The translations under genes and the position numbers were made by a program. Shown in pieces: positions 47,185 through 59,854 of a DNA stretch of 64,000 bases; the stretch's first letter is position 1; each line of letters starts with the position of its first letter. The stretch lies in assembly GCA_024663395.1 (NCBI GenBank), contig JANFAH010000001.1, positions 1,612,001 to 1,676,000 of the forward strand, read 5' to 3'. Source of the DNA: Pisolithus tinctorius. Lineage: Eukaryota; Basidiomycota; Agaricomycetes; Boletales; Pisolithaceae. A model generated the notes under the pieces. That model was not told the DNA's origin and ran no database searches. It saw only the letters and a program-made list of their open reading frames with translations.

Positions 47185-49036
47185 TGTGAGTCAAAGTGTG
47201 GAAAGGTGGTGAAAACCAACCAAAACCAACACAAAAGACAAATGTAGAGCGAGTGGTGGTGTGCCTCCGTGGAACCTGGAGTGCAGAAACCTAAATGTGG
47301 GGGGGAACTTCAAGTAGAGGTGCTCCTGGCGCAAGTCATCAACGAGTTATGCAGGAGAAGATGAATGAGTGATGATTGGATGGGGGATGCTGAACAGAGT
47401 GAAGGTGTTCAGCCGAAAGGTACTTCAAGTAATGGACTTCAAGTAAACGTGCTCCTTGCACAAGTCGTTGACGAGTTACGCAGGAGTGGAGGGATGACTA
47501 AGACTGCTGACTAAGAGGAAGCTTCAGATGAATGATGGAGGCAGATAGACTCTTCCAAATGAGCCTCAACTACCAAGAATACGAATGATGACAGATAGAC
47601 CCCTTCGTGGAGTCTCAACTGTCGACAATGAGATAGGCACTGGACTGACTGCTGGACTGCTTCTGAATTGCTTCCTGATTGATTGTCGGGTAGCTAAGTA
47701 CATGGGGGTTTATATACTGTGGGGGGAGCACAGCTTATGACAAACAAGGCACAAACACTTGGTAAGTAATGAGTAAGGACTGAGTAATCATGGTGAGTAA
47801 GCAAGAAATGAAAAGTAAGCAAGCAAAGAGGATTGGTAAGTATTGGCAATAAACGAGTCAAGGATAGTCAAAATATCACAAAATGAGTCAAATAGAATCA
47901 GAAACTGAGTAAGCACACTGATATCACATTAGGGGGTGGCGATGCAAGTTAGATCTCAGCAGAGACATCTCTAGATCCAAAGATGGCATGACAGATGGAC
48001 AGTGTTTCCAGATGGGGAAGTATGAATTCCAGAATTGAAGGGCATGAGTCAGGCATCAAAGGGGGCTAAGGTGTTGGGGGTCTGTGGGGCAATGAGAGCA
48101 TATGCAACTGCAGCTCCCACCCTTCCATCCTCTCAGCGAAGTTAACAAAGACTTCATGAACGGGGCTCTGATGGAGGAGGAGGAGAAGGGGGGACGTCTT
48201 CTGCTGGATCTTGCAGTAGGAAGGCAAGATGCATGTCATACTCATCATGAATGTGATCAGGGAGGCTGGAGGACAGTAGATTATACTGCAGCTGTCACAA
48301 TGCGGGAAGAATGATGGATGAGACTGGAATAAAGACAGTGCAGGGAGCAGGGAGGAATGATCCATATGCTTCATCAAGAGGGGAGACTGAAACGACCACA
48401 TAAGACCTTTCTAACCGAGTGACAGACCTGAGGCAACCAAAGAACGTCCTTCTGGAAGTCATACTGACAAGGAGAACATGCTGACCAAGCTGCATGGGAT
48501 GGGACGGGGCCAACAATGACGGGATGAACCAGGGGGCTTCAGGACGGAAGCTGGTGGGAACGCCTGGCAGATATACGTAGCCACTGTCTCTGGCAAATGA
48601 GACAAGCGAGATGATCAACAAAGAGGTGGCCATGATTGATGGACTTAGTGAAATGAGCGTCTGATGGATGGAGTGCTGTAGAAACGTGCAGGGTGCGAGG
48701 ATCCTCTCCAAATTTGGAAGGAAGAATCGTGGGGCTGAGCACTTTAAGCGAGCATGCGAACCGAGTTGATATCTTTGGACATGGTGGAGATACGACGAAA
48801 ACTGGAATGCTGTACACGGGCGCTAAAAATCTTTAATGTGCGCTTAACTCGTTTCCTCTCTTCTCTTTAGCACTGATGACTCGTTCTTGTGCGAAGGATG
48901 ACTGTTAACGTCCAACAGTCTTTCTATGCATGAGGCCTTTAGTCTTCATCTGCATGCATGGGCATTGTGCGCAACTTGTCAACGAGTTAGGCAGAGTCAG
49001 CTGTAACCATGTCCACAACACCTTTGGTGTGTGACA
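47185..49036 (-). mobile_element. 1852-bp element, copy D (inside Helitron)
   Basis: TGTGAGTCAAAG at 47185 to GTGTGACA at 49036, exactly 1852 bp, flanked by GCGG (47181-47184 and 49037-49040). It lies between the helicase stop and the Helitron terminus. Its internal frame (48295-48711, minus) is shortened relative to copies A and C. Confidence 0.87.
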
Positions 49037-49095
49037 GCGGATGTCAAAAAAAGCGTCTCAATTATCGGGGTGCAGTGACCATGTAAACAAGGTGA

Positions 49096-50151
49096 TGAGA
49101 TAGCGGGATGGTCTCATTCTGCTAAAACCGGAGCTGATGGAGCCTGATAGACGGAACCCGAATGCGTGGGCTATGCTATTTACAGTGTTCACTTGGGATT
49201 TACAAAACACGATAATGACTAATAATAGGATAACAATGCAAAGAAAAATGTCAGCCTGCGAAAACAGCACTCCATGGATCCCAATAGACACATCTGAGTC
49301 TGCTAATACAGCCGCTGATGAATCCCAATAGACAGACACCTGGCGAATGAGCGGCTATGCTATTTACAGCGTTCACTTGGGAGTTACAAAACAAGATAAC
49401 GGCTAATAATAGGATAACAATGCAAAGGAAGATGTCAGCCTGCGAAAACAGCATTCCGTGGATCCCAATAGACAGAACCCTTCCAAATGAGCGGCCTGCG
49501 CAATATGCAAGGTTGATATGGACTGTCTCGACCTGCTAACATGGAATTCGATGGATCCTGATAGACGGAACCCTTCAAAGTGAGTGGACTGCGTGAGATG
49601 CAAGGCTGAGAGCAATTGGTCATTGGATGCAAATGCAAAGCAATATTCTCATTGCACTAATGTAGGATCCAAGGTATGCCCACAGGTTGGACATGTGCAA
49701 ACGAGCAGAGTGTGAGATTCGCAAGGTTCAATTCAGGGAGAAAGTTGCATTCTGCTATTGTAGGAGCCAATGTATTTCAATAGGCAGAAGCTTGGCAAAT
49801 GAGTGGATAAATATTTCTCAGCAGACGGAAATACCACCAAGGGCATTCAGCCAGTAACTAGTGCCCAATTCACCCTCTGCATTGGGCAATAAATATTCTG
49901 TTTCCCAACAATGGTTTGTTGCTGTTCATCTCAGCCTGTGGACACATGAGCCTGTCAAGACAGACGATATACATACGCATGTCATACCAGACATATCCAC
50001 AATGGAAATAAAACATGCAAAAGGTAAATGAATGGGCTAGCTTGCCACTGGGCATCTCCTGCGAAGTACCCGCTGACCTGCCCATCAGCTACAGGGTGGA
50101 ATGCAAGGGCGGGGGACGGAAACTGCAGGTTCACATTGAGCTAACATTTAA
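49096..50151 (-). repeat. KDZ element tail, right copy (part 2)
   Basis: Inverse of about 6509-7440. It carries the same degenerate repeats; the number and order of units around 49130-49460 differ from the left copy (an extra GCTGATGAATCCCAATAGAC unit near 49313). No gene seen. Confidence 0.7.
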
Positions 50152-53100
50152 CTACAAATCTTTCTCCAGGACAAACTGAATATCAGTCGCATTCATGGCC
50201 TGCCATTTGCGTTCGGCATGCTCGGCCAACCTCAAATACATCATCCTCTGCCTTGCTGCATAACACTGCACCCCAGGAGCTCCAATAGCGCTGTTTCCCA
50301 TCTGTATCTTATGCCATTCTTTTGCTCAAAATCTGAAGAAACTTATAGCCCATTGAAATTCTGATATTACGAGCTCTTCCTCTTCTTCCCAACAATCTTT
50401 GACGGATTTTGCTTGCAGCCAATGAATGCGATAAACTAATTGAAGCAAATTCATCAACCTCAAAGCACTGTTGAACAGTAAGGTCAACATACATTCAGAC
50501 ATCCAACTCTTTGATTCTGTGTCCCGCAGGACGTTGATCGACCAAAACCATGGAAGATGGGTTCTGCGGTGCTCCTGTGCATTTTGGGAGAAGGCCACTG
50601 TCTGCACAGCCAGGTCTTCTTTATGAAGCTCTTGATAACATCCTAAGATATCTGCACCTGTGCCAAGTGCAACCATGGCATCTCTGCATCGATTATAAAT
50701 CATGGCCTGTTTTTTTACTGAGACATTGATAGCACAGATCATATCCCAGGCCTGAGTTTTCGTAGAATAGCTCTTAGCTGTGCACACCACCCCCCAAAAG
50801 ACAGCCGCCTTGTCTGCCAACGTAAGACAGAGGCCATGTAGCGCATCATTAGCTTGACCTGTGCAAAGCTTCAGCTCCATTTCTGCAAGATTTTGAAGCC
50901 CTCAAGCTTGACATGTGTCAATGCCAAGAGCAGATGGAAGCGGCAATTTGTCCTGCAGTCCTGCCAGGGTTCCATCTGAGGTGGGCAACTCATCCCCCAC
51001 ATCGTCCAGCCAACCATCATCCGAAGCATAATCCTGCTCGGAATTTGCGTCAAGAAACGCAGTCGGCTGTATGGATTCGCTGGCGGAAGTGTTGGAGCCC
51101 GCTTCAAGATGCAGCTTCAAGTAAATCGCGGCATCCATGATAAAACCCGATTGTTCAGATGAAATGCGATCAGCACGGTGTGCCATAGCCAATTTTTTCA
51201 ATTCCAATGCCCATTCCCTGACGTCCTTTCTGTCCATGTGAAGTGAGGTTATGGCCTCTTCTAAGCGTAAACCGCATGCTAGCCAACTAGCTGCTCCATG
51301 TAGGCTTCTGCTGGGTCTTGGTTCCTCCAATAACGTTAGTTCGATGGCACACACTGTTGGTGCTTCTCGTGATATGTAAGTATTTTGCATTTATCCAAAA
51401 AGGCGGACGCCATACCCGCCCTTAATTGAACTTCGAAGATGTCCATGGCAGATGGGTCGGTGACACAATCTTGCAGTGCACGAATCTCTTGCGTTCACCA
51501 GCTGTCTTGCTGCTCTGCAGTCAAGGCTTCATCTAGCTTTATATATGCCTGCCTTGCCAATGGTGCTGCTGCTTGAGCTGCTTTGAGCTTCTGTGATAGG
51601 CTATCCGCTTAATCTTGGATGTCAGAGAGTGTGCTGCAAGTGGATGCTCAGACTAACCAATCCGAATCATCTTCATGAAGTTGGAATCATTCATCTGGAA
51701 ATCCAGCAGTTCTTGGCAATGTGGTGAGGTCATCCCACGTGCAGATGTGGATGCCACGTTAAGGATGGACCACAACGTTTCAATGATTTCTCCGTCTACC
51801 CATCCGGCCCCCTTGATGAACAGCGGGGCATACTGTGCATAACATTCCTTCTTGTGCCCATGCACATGCCATATGCCGATTCCAGGGATAATCCGAAGCG
51901 ACGATGGGATATCAATCAACTCACTTTGACCCACACGCTTCCGCAGATTCGTCATGTAGGAGCAGTTAATGTCATAGAAGCAAACCACTTGTTTGATCCC
52001 TTCCATATTGTATCCCAACGCATTTGCCAAAGAGTAGTCCATGTTCAACTGTCTGCAGCGCCATCAGCGGGTGTCAAAATCGACAATTCAACCTCATACC
52101 TTTCTCCTTTTTGGAAGTCAACAACACAATGCGGATAACAGCATCCGTGCTGTGCGCATGCAGTTGCCCCAATTCCAGTCGCATGAAGCTTTCCCTGGGC
52201 TGCGTTTGCCTGACTGATAGCTCTGTGGTTGTTGCAGGTGGATTTCTGTGCCTGAGCTCAGATCATGTTTTGCACGGGTTGAATGAATTCATACCTCCGT
52301 GATATGTGGAGTGGCCTTCAAATAGTCCGCATAGTTTGGATTGGTCACCATATAACCTAGTCCGTCCATCAACCGCACTTGATCTTCGGATTTCCGCTCA
52401 TGCATGTGTTCTGCTTTAAAGTTTCCGTCCATTACTACTGTGCGGGTGAACTGCCAGCTGGAGAAGGTCAGCATATGAGGATTGCAGTATTGGAGCAGCT
52501 TACTGGTCCAAATCCTCATTGGTATCAACATTTATTCCAGGCTGGGGGCATGCTGCGCAAAATAATGCCAGTCCACCTTTCTCTGCTGACCTGGTTGTCC
52601 CACGGAATCCATTCCATTTAAGTAGCTTGAGGTATCGCCATTTCTGCGCAACCCATAGAAGCTCACGGTATCTATCCTGATTGACCCTTCAGATATTCCA
52701 ACACTTGGAACCAAAATACCAAATCTTACTGGAACTAGGTGTGGAAACACACTGGATGTGATCCGATGCAACTTGCTGTAATAGTTCATACTGGACATTC
52801 CACATTCCAGGTTGTCCCTCAGGAAGTCATCCAGAACTGCGAATGTGAATGCGGTGCTTGGCTTCTCGAACGTTGAGGGAAATAGTTTGGCTCTGAGTAA
52901 CTGTATGTATCGGGCTTCTGCAGTCTCGCATTCACACCAATTCACTACAATGAAATGAACACCTGTGACATCCATGATGGTGAGATATCTTGACCCCGCT
53001 GGAGGACGGAGGTGCTTTGGGTTTTCTTCGATATCTTCCACATCTTCCCACTCTTGATCATCCATGGGCAGAGGTTCACCTGCTGCTTGCTGGGCTTGTG

Positions 53101-53803
53101 CGATCGCATGGGGACAGGGTGCTCCACCATGTCCCAGGTGCAACCGAACGCCAGTCTGTGGGTCTTGATGTGAATGTAATTCTGGGCAACCAGCTGATCT
53201 CTCACCATATGGAGGGCAGATTCCTTGTAGAAGTCCCCTGTCCACTGTTGGATCCTGTGGAAAGGCAGACTCTCATGACTCTTCCGGCAACATTCTGTGC
53301 AGAATAGGGGCTGATGCAAGCAATCCAGACATCTGTACACCCTGTCGTTGCCACACCAGGTGCAGTTCCTTGGCTCTGGGGAGGCTTCCAGCTCCAGGAG
53401 TATCTTCAAGAACTCCCCCTTCCGTGGAACCCATTCACAGATGTAATCGTTCTGCGTCTGACACACCATGTGAAGTCTGCTTTCGGGTTGGCGAACTGCT
53501 GCATACCTTTTTCCGCAGTAACATCAGCTGCTGGACCGGTGGGCTCATGCTTTCATGTCCGTCGAAGGCTGAATCCGCCCATGCATCAAAGTACTTGTGG
53601 GAGCGAGACCTTGAATGCTTGGATGGCGAGGATTGGGGAGAATGGACAGGGGTTGCTGGATCTGGCTGTTTGATCGTGACTTCTACCAATCATGATCTAT
53701 ATCTACCTCCAGTTCTCCGAGTCTTGACTTCCAGCTGCTTCACCCAATGGCCCGGGGTAGGACCAATCATTCTCATGCCCTTTTGAGTACTTCCCTTGGC
53801 CAT
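50152..53803 (-). pseudogene. KDZ-superfamily transposase (right copy, three CGA-to-TGA stops)
   Basis: Inverted copy of 2857-6508; ATG at 53801-53803, stop at 50152-50154. Exon layout, Cys cluster and DDE-region motifs are retained. Three premature TGA codons occur where the left copy has CGA (Arg): in SW-R-TQEI (about 51496), in CRA-R-GLQN (about 50902) and in RF-R-AKEW (about 50326). Other differences are mostly C/T and G/A. Not expected to make full-length protein. Confidence 0.88.
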
Positions 53804-54403
53804 CTGGAGGTTGCTGATTTGACAGTATGAGGTCAGTTGTTAGAAACACTACTGCTAGTGCAAGTCGCTTTATCATTTAGCTCTATTGACATCGGTACCT
53901 TAACACACATCAGGGCATAAATACAAATGCAACTACACTGGCCTTGCGCAATGCATGGCGCTGCCTTCTTATTACCGCTCAATCCCTGCCCGCACATTCC
54001 CTTCCTGCTGCAACATTACCTGGGTGCTTTGCCTGGATTACGATGGTGAATTTGGATGCTATATTAGCTGATGTAGGTGAAACGAGATGTTTGGTATCAA
54101 TATAAGTATGGATATGATTGGGCCAGCCAACTGACAGCCTGGATGCAAACTGGGAGCTAATCCACCTTTGGGCAGGATCCTGTCAAAGAGATCAGCCTGA
54201 TTGGATATTTCGGTCGCTTCATGGAGCTCCCATCAAAGATATCAGCCTGATTGGATATTTCAGTCGCTTCACGGAGGTCTGAACGAATTCCTTGGCATGA
54301 CCGTACTAGTACTGAAATGCATTGAGACCAAACAAGGGCACGAAAAAACTTAGCAGCCAACCATCTATTATACACCATTATACATCATACCACATCATAC
54401 TCC
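53804..54403. promoter_or_regulatory. bidirectional promoter region (right copy)
   Basis: Inverted copy of 2257-2856 with the same duplicated 50-bp unit at about 54175-54285. It lies between the divergent transposase and companion gene starts. Confidence 0.5.
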
Positions 54404-56944
54404 ATGGAGTCCCAGTACGAATCAGACACCTGGGATCAGACGGAAAGAGATGATGCTGATGGTGAGCAAGATATAGAACCATCAGATGTGGGGGAAAGGG
54501 AGGAAGAAACATTTGAAGTGGAAGAGTTGGAGATCCTTGGGCGCTGACACCAGGAATGGAGGCAAGCAGGGAAGAAGAAGAAGCCTGCAGTTCTGCTATC
54601 TATATGGGAGGAGATGCAGGGATTGGACAGGAACAAAGAGTTGAGAGGGAGCAAAGTCCAGACCAAGTGCAAGGTACGCTCTAAAAGTTCTGATTCAGAT
54701 GCTCACAATTCAAAGCACCCTTGTAGCTAATACAAGATTGGTTGAAAAAGCCCCTCCGTTCAAAGAAGCCCTGCATTACCCTTAGATCCAGTTACAAATA
54801 CTCTGTGCGGGCAGTGGTCCACAAATTGTACCAAGAGCAAATACAGGAGAGGCTTGCAAAAATGAAAGTAGAAGAAGGTGATACCCATGGAAGCAAGCAG
54901 ATCCAACAGTATCAGAATGCATTGATGGCTTTTATTCAGGATGACCTGATGGAGGAACAATTGGCTGCAGCTGAAGATATAGCAGAAAGGTGGAATGGGC
55001 GGGAAGGCCCTGTGCCAGAGACAAAAGCAAGGTGCGATTTTATGAGGTCAACTTCCCAGTCTTCAATTTATCCTGGTTCCCAGGAATGCAGCCAAGTATG
55101 GGTACAAGTATGTCTGAAACTTTGCGATGGAGATGTGGAGATATTGTGGAATTTGCATAGTGTGTATGGCTGGGTGGAAAAATGAGGAGGGAACTATACA
55201 GGCATGCATGTGAGTCCACCATATTCTCCTCTAGGCCTAGGTAAGACTCATGCAATGACAGTATGGACTTCAATAACGAAATCGCGGATGGGATCCCCTT
55301 CAATGATGTCTGCACACTGGAAGGAAGCTGGAGAGAGTACCTTGGGGAAACATTTGAGGAACCAGGAACACTGCCTGAGCATGATGGCGAGTCAAGTCCC
55401 GAACGTGCTCGGAAAAAGACAGCGGCCAAAGCAACGAGGATGGGCAAGGTTGACTCCGTGAAATTGGTGAAAAATGCCAATGGAGAGATTTGGATTGGAG
55501 AAATCGCAGGCCTTAGCCGGGACCAACTACAAAAAATGGTTTGCGGATTTATGACTGCTCACTACCATGAGTGGCCAGAGTATTTAGTCTCCTCAATCTC
55601 TGACAAGTGCTATCAGGATTAGCATGTGGAAATCCCTTGTCAGCAGTGCCATTCAAGAACTTCAGTCATCATCAAGCAGAAATGATAGCAGCCCGCCATC
55701 TTCCTGAAGGATTTACCTTCGACTGCGACCCAAGTCACATGTGGACGACAACAGCTACCCAGCTGCTGTCCTTTTGGTGCAAGCGACAGGAAACCCATCC
55801 AAATGATGTGTTTGGATTTCAGAAATGGATCGATCGATCTGGCAAGCTGCAGCCACCAGTGGATAGAACTTTGGTACCCCTGCAGGTTGTGAGGCAGCAG
55901 AAATACCAAAAGACACCTGCCCCCAAATACAAAAAGAATCCTGGAAGGAAAAATGTCAAGGGCAAGGGTAAAGTGCAGGAAGAGGGAGTGGCGGATGATA
56001 GTGCAGATGATAGTGCGGATGATAGCGCGGATGACAGTTTGGATGATCACGGCGAGGCTGAGGGGAGCGATGTTGGAACAGATGATCCCTCCACTAAAAA
56101 GGTGCGCCATGTGTGATTTTCATGCACGACAGATCAGCACTAATGCGATTCCGGTCTTCAGGTATCTGGCGGGAGGCAAAACCGTGCCAAGACACCATTC
56201 CCTTCTCGTTCCCACTCAAATCCCCCACCAGCTGATGGTTCCCATAGTGAGCAGCTCTCTGCACCTCCAGCCCATGCAAACACCCCAGTGCATCGTCCAC
56301 GAAATAAAGCACTAACTGACGATAATGGGAGGGAAAGCAATGGCCATGATTCCGATGATGAAGCTGATGAAGACACTTATTTGCCCACCCTATCCAATTC
56401 AAAGAAATCGGCAACATCCCTGAATAGTGAGCTTCCTGCTGCAACTTGTATTTGCAGCAAACTCTGATCTGCACTCAGGGAGCGAGTACACAACTGAACT
56501 ACAGGACCACTCAGAATACACAGATGCAGATGGATTAGAGAGCATTCCTTTCACTGACCTCCCAACTGAGGAGGGGTCAACGAGCAGAAACAAAGGTGGA
56601 AAGCTGAAATCTGCCCTGAAGCGCATGCACAAGGCAAGTTCAGTCATGTTGAATCAGTTGTCATGGCTAACAAGTTTGCGTTGTGTGTTAAGTCGGCTCT
56701 GTCAGAATCGAGTGAGCCAGACATGAATTGACATCGACCTGGGGCCAAATACTTGTCCAAGTCCAACAATAATGGATCTGTGACCTCCAATGCAGCATCC
56801 GTGAATGTGAAACAGGGTGTCCCTGGGAGCACCTGGAAGTCACCTCGTGTCAGAAAGGCCCCTGCAAGGCCAGATGCAGATGTTCCATCTCCTGATGCAA
56901 AGAGATCACACAAGAAAACAGGCAGCAATCAGAAGCAGAAGTAG
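54404..56944 (+). pseudogene. KDZ-element companion gene (right copy)
   Basis: Full-length view of the gene cut off at the left window edge. ATG at 54404; acidic exon 1 with TGA at about 54546 where the left copy reads CGA (LGC-R-RQEW context). Following segments at 54742-55185, 55263-55622, 55607-56104 and about 56161-56450 match the left copy. The end is a basic low-complexity exon with SKSNNNGSVTSNAAS and RSHKKTGSNQKQK, stopping at 56944. Function unknown. Confidence 0.65.
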
Positions 56945-57407
56945 TTGTCGAATCCCTCAAACATTCAGAGTGGAAACCTTTTTTGGAACTCGTGTACGGT
57001 CTATAGAGGGCTTAGCCTAGTTTTACACATTAGAATACAAGTGTATGGAATGTATGGTAGCTCATGACACCATGGTGGTTGTGAGAGGTGTCTTTGATAT
57101 CAGAGAGAGGGATAGTTAAGTGGGACAATTGAGCGGAGAGCTGAGCGGGACAGGTCTACGTATTGGCCATGTGGAAGCAACTGGTAGCTATCTATGTAGG
57201 GAGATATTGCTGCTCATCTCCCATGTATTGCTGTTACCCAAAATTTGGCTCCATCCACCATTGTCCAACCTTGCTGAACCAAATATGGCCGCATCCGCCA
57301 TTGTCCAACCTTGCTTCCCATGGTGTGAATGATATTCTCGCCATTGTTCCTACAAGTTTAAATCTTGATTGATCATTGAGCTATCAGTGAACCCATTGTC
57401 ATCGAAT
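56945..57407. other. intergenic, no gene recognised
   Basis: 463 bp between the companion gene end and the ATG at 57408. It contains a short repeated phrase (CATCCACCATTGTCCAACC and CATCCGCCATTGTCCAACC, 57250-57310). Likely 3' and 5' untranslated or promoter sequence. Confidence 0.4.
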
Positions 57408-59515
57408 ATGTCCACTGAACAGTCCCACCAAGTTTGTTTCCATCGTCAAGGTGAGGTTGTCTTCATTGTTGGATCCAGCGACCTAAGCCATCCACAGCTA
57501 ATGTAAGACCAATCGAGCCAAGGCAATCTAGCTCCCATGTGAAGCAGTCCAAAAATCTGGAGGAGAGGCTAGTACGACTGCGTGAGCTGCGAGAGCCAAC
57601 CCCACCACCAATTGTCTCAAGTGGAAGGGCAGATATGGCGGGGTCGAACATCGATATCGTGGCCAGTGAGTGAACATGATTTCTCTCCAAGCTCAACAAC
57701 AAAGTTCTTTCGCTATAGATTCATCTGAAAGTTTGCTGGCTCAGTTCCTGCAGGAAAGGGAGCCAACCACTCTGGCAGAGGGTGGAATCGCAGCTGGTGA
57801 GTTGGCACGATTGCCCTTCAAGCTAATGAACAAACTAATTTTCTAGTAATGGATCCACACGAAAACTTGATGAATCGGTTCCTGAATGAACAGGAACCAA
57901 CTGCTCCCCCAGCGGATGGTATGAATGTGGATCTACTCGAGCAATTGCTGAATGCGTGGGAACCATCAGCACCGCCAGTCACAGACAAGAAATTGAACAG
58001 GATGGACGGGTCTTCAACACCTGCACAAGACATGACTATGCAGGTCGATTATCTGGCAGACTTGCAGAATGTGCAGGAACTGTCTCCTCTGCCCATCACC
58101 TGTGAATCATCAAATCTGAGGGACCCATCTCCTCGACCCAATTCTCCGACTAACCTGCTTGCTCAATTGCAGGATATGAGGGAACCAACACCTCCCCTGC
58201 TCGATTCAAATGTACCTGTCAAATCTTTTGACTTGACAGTGGATGAGGACAATGGTGGAAACCATTTGACTTTTGGCATGCCTGAACGATCAGAGATGAG
58301 GGATCTTTTCGAAGAAATATGCAACAGTGAGCATTTATTTGGTTCCATTCGTGTGATCGGTGATATCCATTGATTATGTAGGTGAACTTCCATCCGAACA
58401 GCAATCTCTTCAAATGGAACAATGGGGATTGGCACCTGTTCCGCATTGCGATCAGGGTATGGGCATGAGCTTAATCTGATACGCTGTTGACGTTGATAAT
58501 TGTAGTCCTGCGTGCCTTACATGCCACGGTATCTCGCTACCATGGAAACACCACTCCCAGCGACACGCCATTCGATCCCACCCTCGATAGGCACCTTGTG
58601 TGTGCTGTGAATGCCATTGCAAGAGAATTGGGCACAGCTGCAAGGGACCAGTATGGTGCAGCGTCTCAGGGCCTTCGACTCATCAATATGCTCGATTTGA
58701 TGGAAGTCGTTCATTATCCACGTTCCGCCTTTGAAAATTGTCTGGAGCCATTCATCGCCAGCCAATCACACCCATCTCGCCAGTCTGTGGTAGAGATGGG
58801 TATCGTCTACTTGGCGTGCCGGATTGAGGTGGCCTCTGTACATCTGAAGCAGACTGCCAATATCGTGGGATGGCCCATGCATTGGTTTGCAAACCTAGCG
58901 ATGGACTTGGTAGGTTTTACATCAATTTTTCACAATGTGGGACTGATACATAATTCCTTCAGAATCAGCTTAATAGCTTGATTCTGGTGACGGTGTCACA
59001 TGCCAGCTATACTCCTCCCCTCCCAGTGTGCTACCATGCGTACCTCAGACACCAAGATGATGAGGTTAGCTTCCACGAGCAAATGCAGCTAATTCCCCTT
59101 AGCGCATTTTGCATAATCGACAATATCAGCGCCATCGTCCCGCATTGGACCCCGCACACAGCTGATCCCAATTCCAGCTTTGCATTCCCTTGGTGGCTAT
59201 ATCGTTCCAAGGAATACGCAGCAGATTCCCAAAGATTGCAAGGCAAAGGATTGTTTTCCATGGCTTGGGTTTTTTTTAAGGTATGCCACTTATTCTCGTC
59301 ACTGCAAATCATTGATGATGGCCCAGGGCTTATGGCCATTGCCTGAGGCGCCAATCGCAGACCATCTCGATGGCCATATCAAGGAGCAGGTAAACTACTG
59401 CATTGAAAATATTCGGAAATATGCCGATGTTGTCCGCGGTCAGGGTCGACAAATCGACCATTTCTACACTAGGTGGTGGGCATTGCATGGGTTGTTGGGC
59501 ATGCTGCTTCAATAG
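57408..59515 (+). CDS. 584-aa protein of unknown function with EPTPPP repeats (KDZ element cargo)
   Basis: Eight exons join in frame: 57408-57450, 57498-57665, 57719-57796, 57847-58326, 58382-58456, 58506-58909, 58963-59280, 59327-59515. Total 1755 nt, 584 aa plus stop; introns 46-55 nt with GT...AG ends. The N-terminal half has about six loosely repeated modules of the form LLxQLxxxxEPTPPP (RELREPTPPP, FLQEREPTTL, FLNEQEPTAPP, LLNAWEPSAPP, LQDMREPTPP). The C-terminal 300 residues look globular (ARELGTAARDQYG, MGIVYLACRIEVA, FAFPWWLYRSKEY, DHFYTRWWALHGL). No known family recognised. It sits between the companion gene and a convergent TET/JBP gene, and its open frame suggests selection or youth. 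Confidence 0.75.
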
Positions 59516-59854
59516 TTTATGTGTTTTTGACTGTGGAGTTGGTTGTATAGACATTGCTGTAAACATTGATCATTTATGAGATGCCGCCCATTCGCATGAT
59601 GTCTGAACCCCCACCCATCTGCACGATGTCTCACAATCCACCCATCTGCATGATGGCCTGAGTAGTTTTACTTTTGTTGCAGTTTTTGATGCAAACCCTT
59701 TAGCTCTGAGTACCCGCCCAATCTATGATGTATAAGCACCCACCCATTTGCAAAATCTTGGCAACACCGCCCATCCAAAGTTTGAGAGCCAGCATATCCT
59801 AATAAAATACGAGATCCGCATCGCCTACTAAATCTTACATTAAATTTTGCAGCT
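59516..59854. repeat. intergenic region with short CACCCATCTGCATGATG repeats
   Basis: 339 bp between two convergent genes. Units like CCACCCATCTGCACGATGTC recur at about 59585-59660, with looser versions to 59780 (CCCGCCCAATC, CACCCACCCATTTGC). No coding content. Confidence 0.5.

Larger units (their letters stand above)
31506..49095 (-). mobile_element. Helitron carrying captured genes, a chromovirus and element D
   Basis: The ends are defined by comparison with the uninterrupted left element. Read on the minus strand the insert starts TCACCTTGTTTAC (49095 downward) and ends CTAG (31509-31506) before a T run; the host site is A/T. These are Helitron-type ends (5' TC, 3' CTRR) without a target duplication. 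A 12-nt motif CACCTTGTTTAC is terminal at the 5' end (inverse of 49083-49094) and subterminal at the 3' end (31534-31545, plus strand), an asymmetric inverted repeat. Rep/helicase coding runs on the plus strand, opposite to the TC-to-CTAG polarity. F-box and other genes lie on the minus strand near the CTAG end. Nested inside: chromovirus 40154-45931 and element D. Confidence 0.85.

Noticed and set aside
1..56665. Single giant palindrome made by inverted duplication of one locus
   Set aside because: The array recurs inverted at the far end (61240-62935), so two opposed copies of one transposon with terminal inverted repeats explain the symmetry better. Duplication cannot be fully excluded without the left flank.
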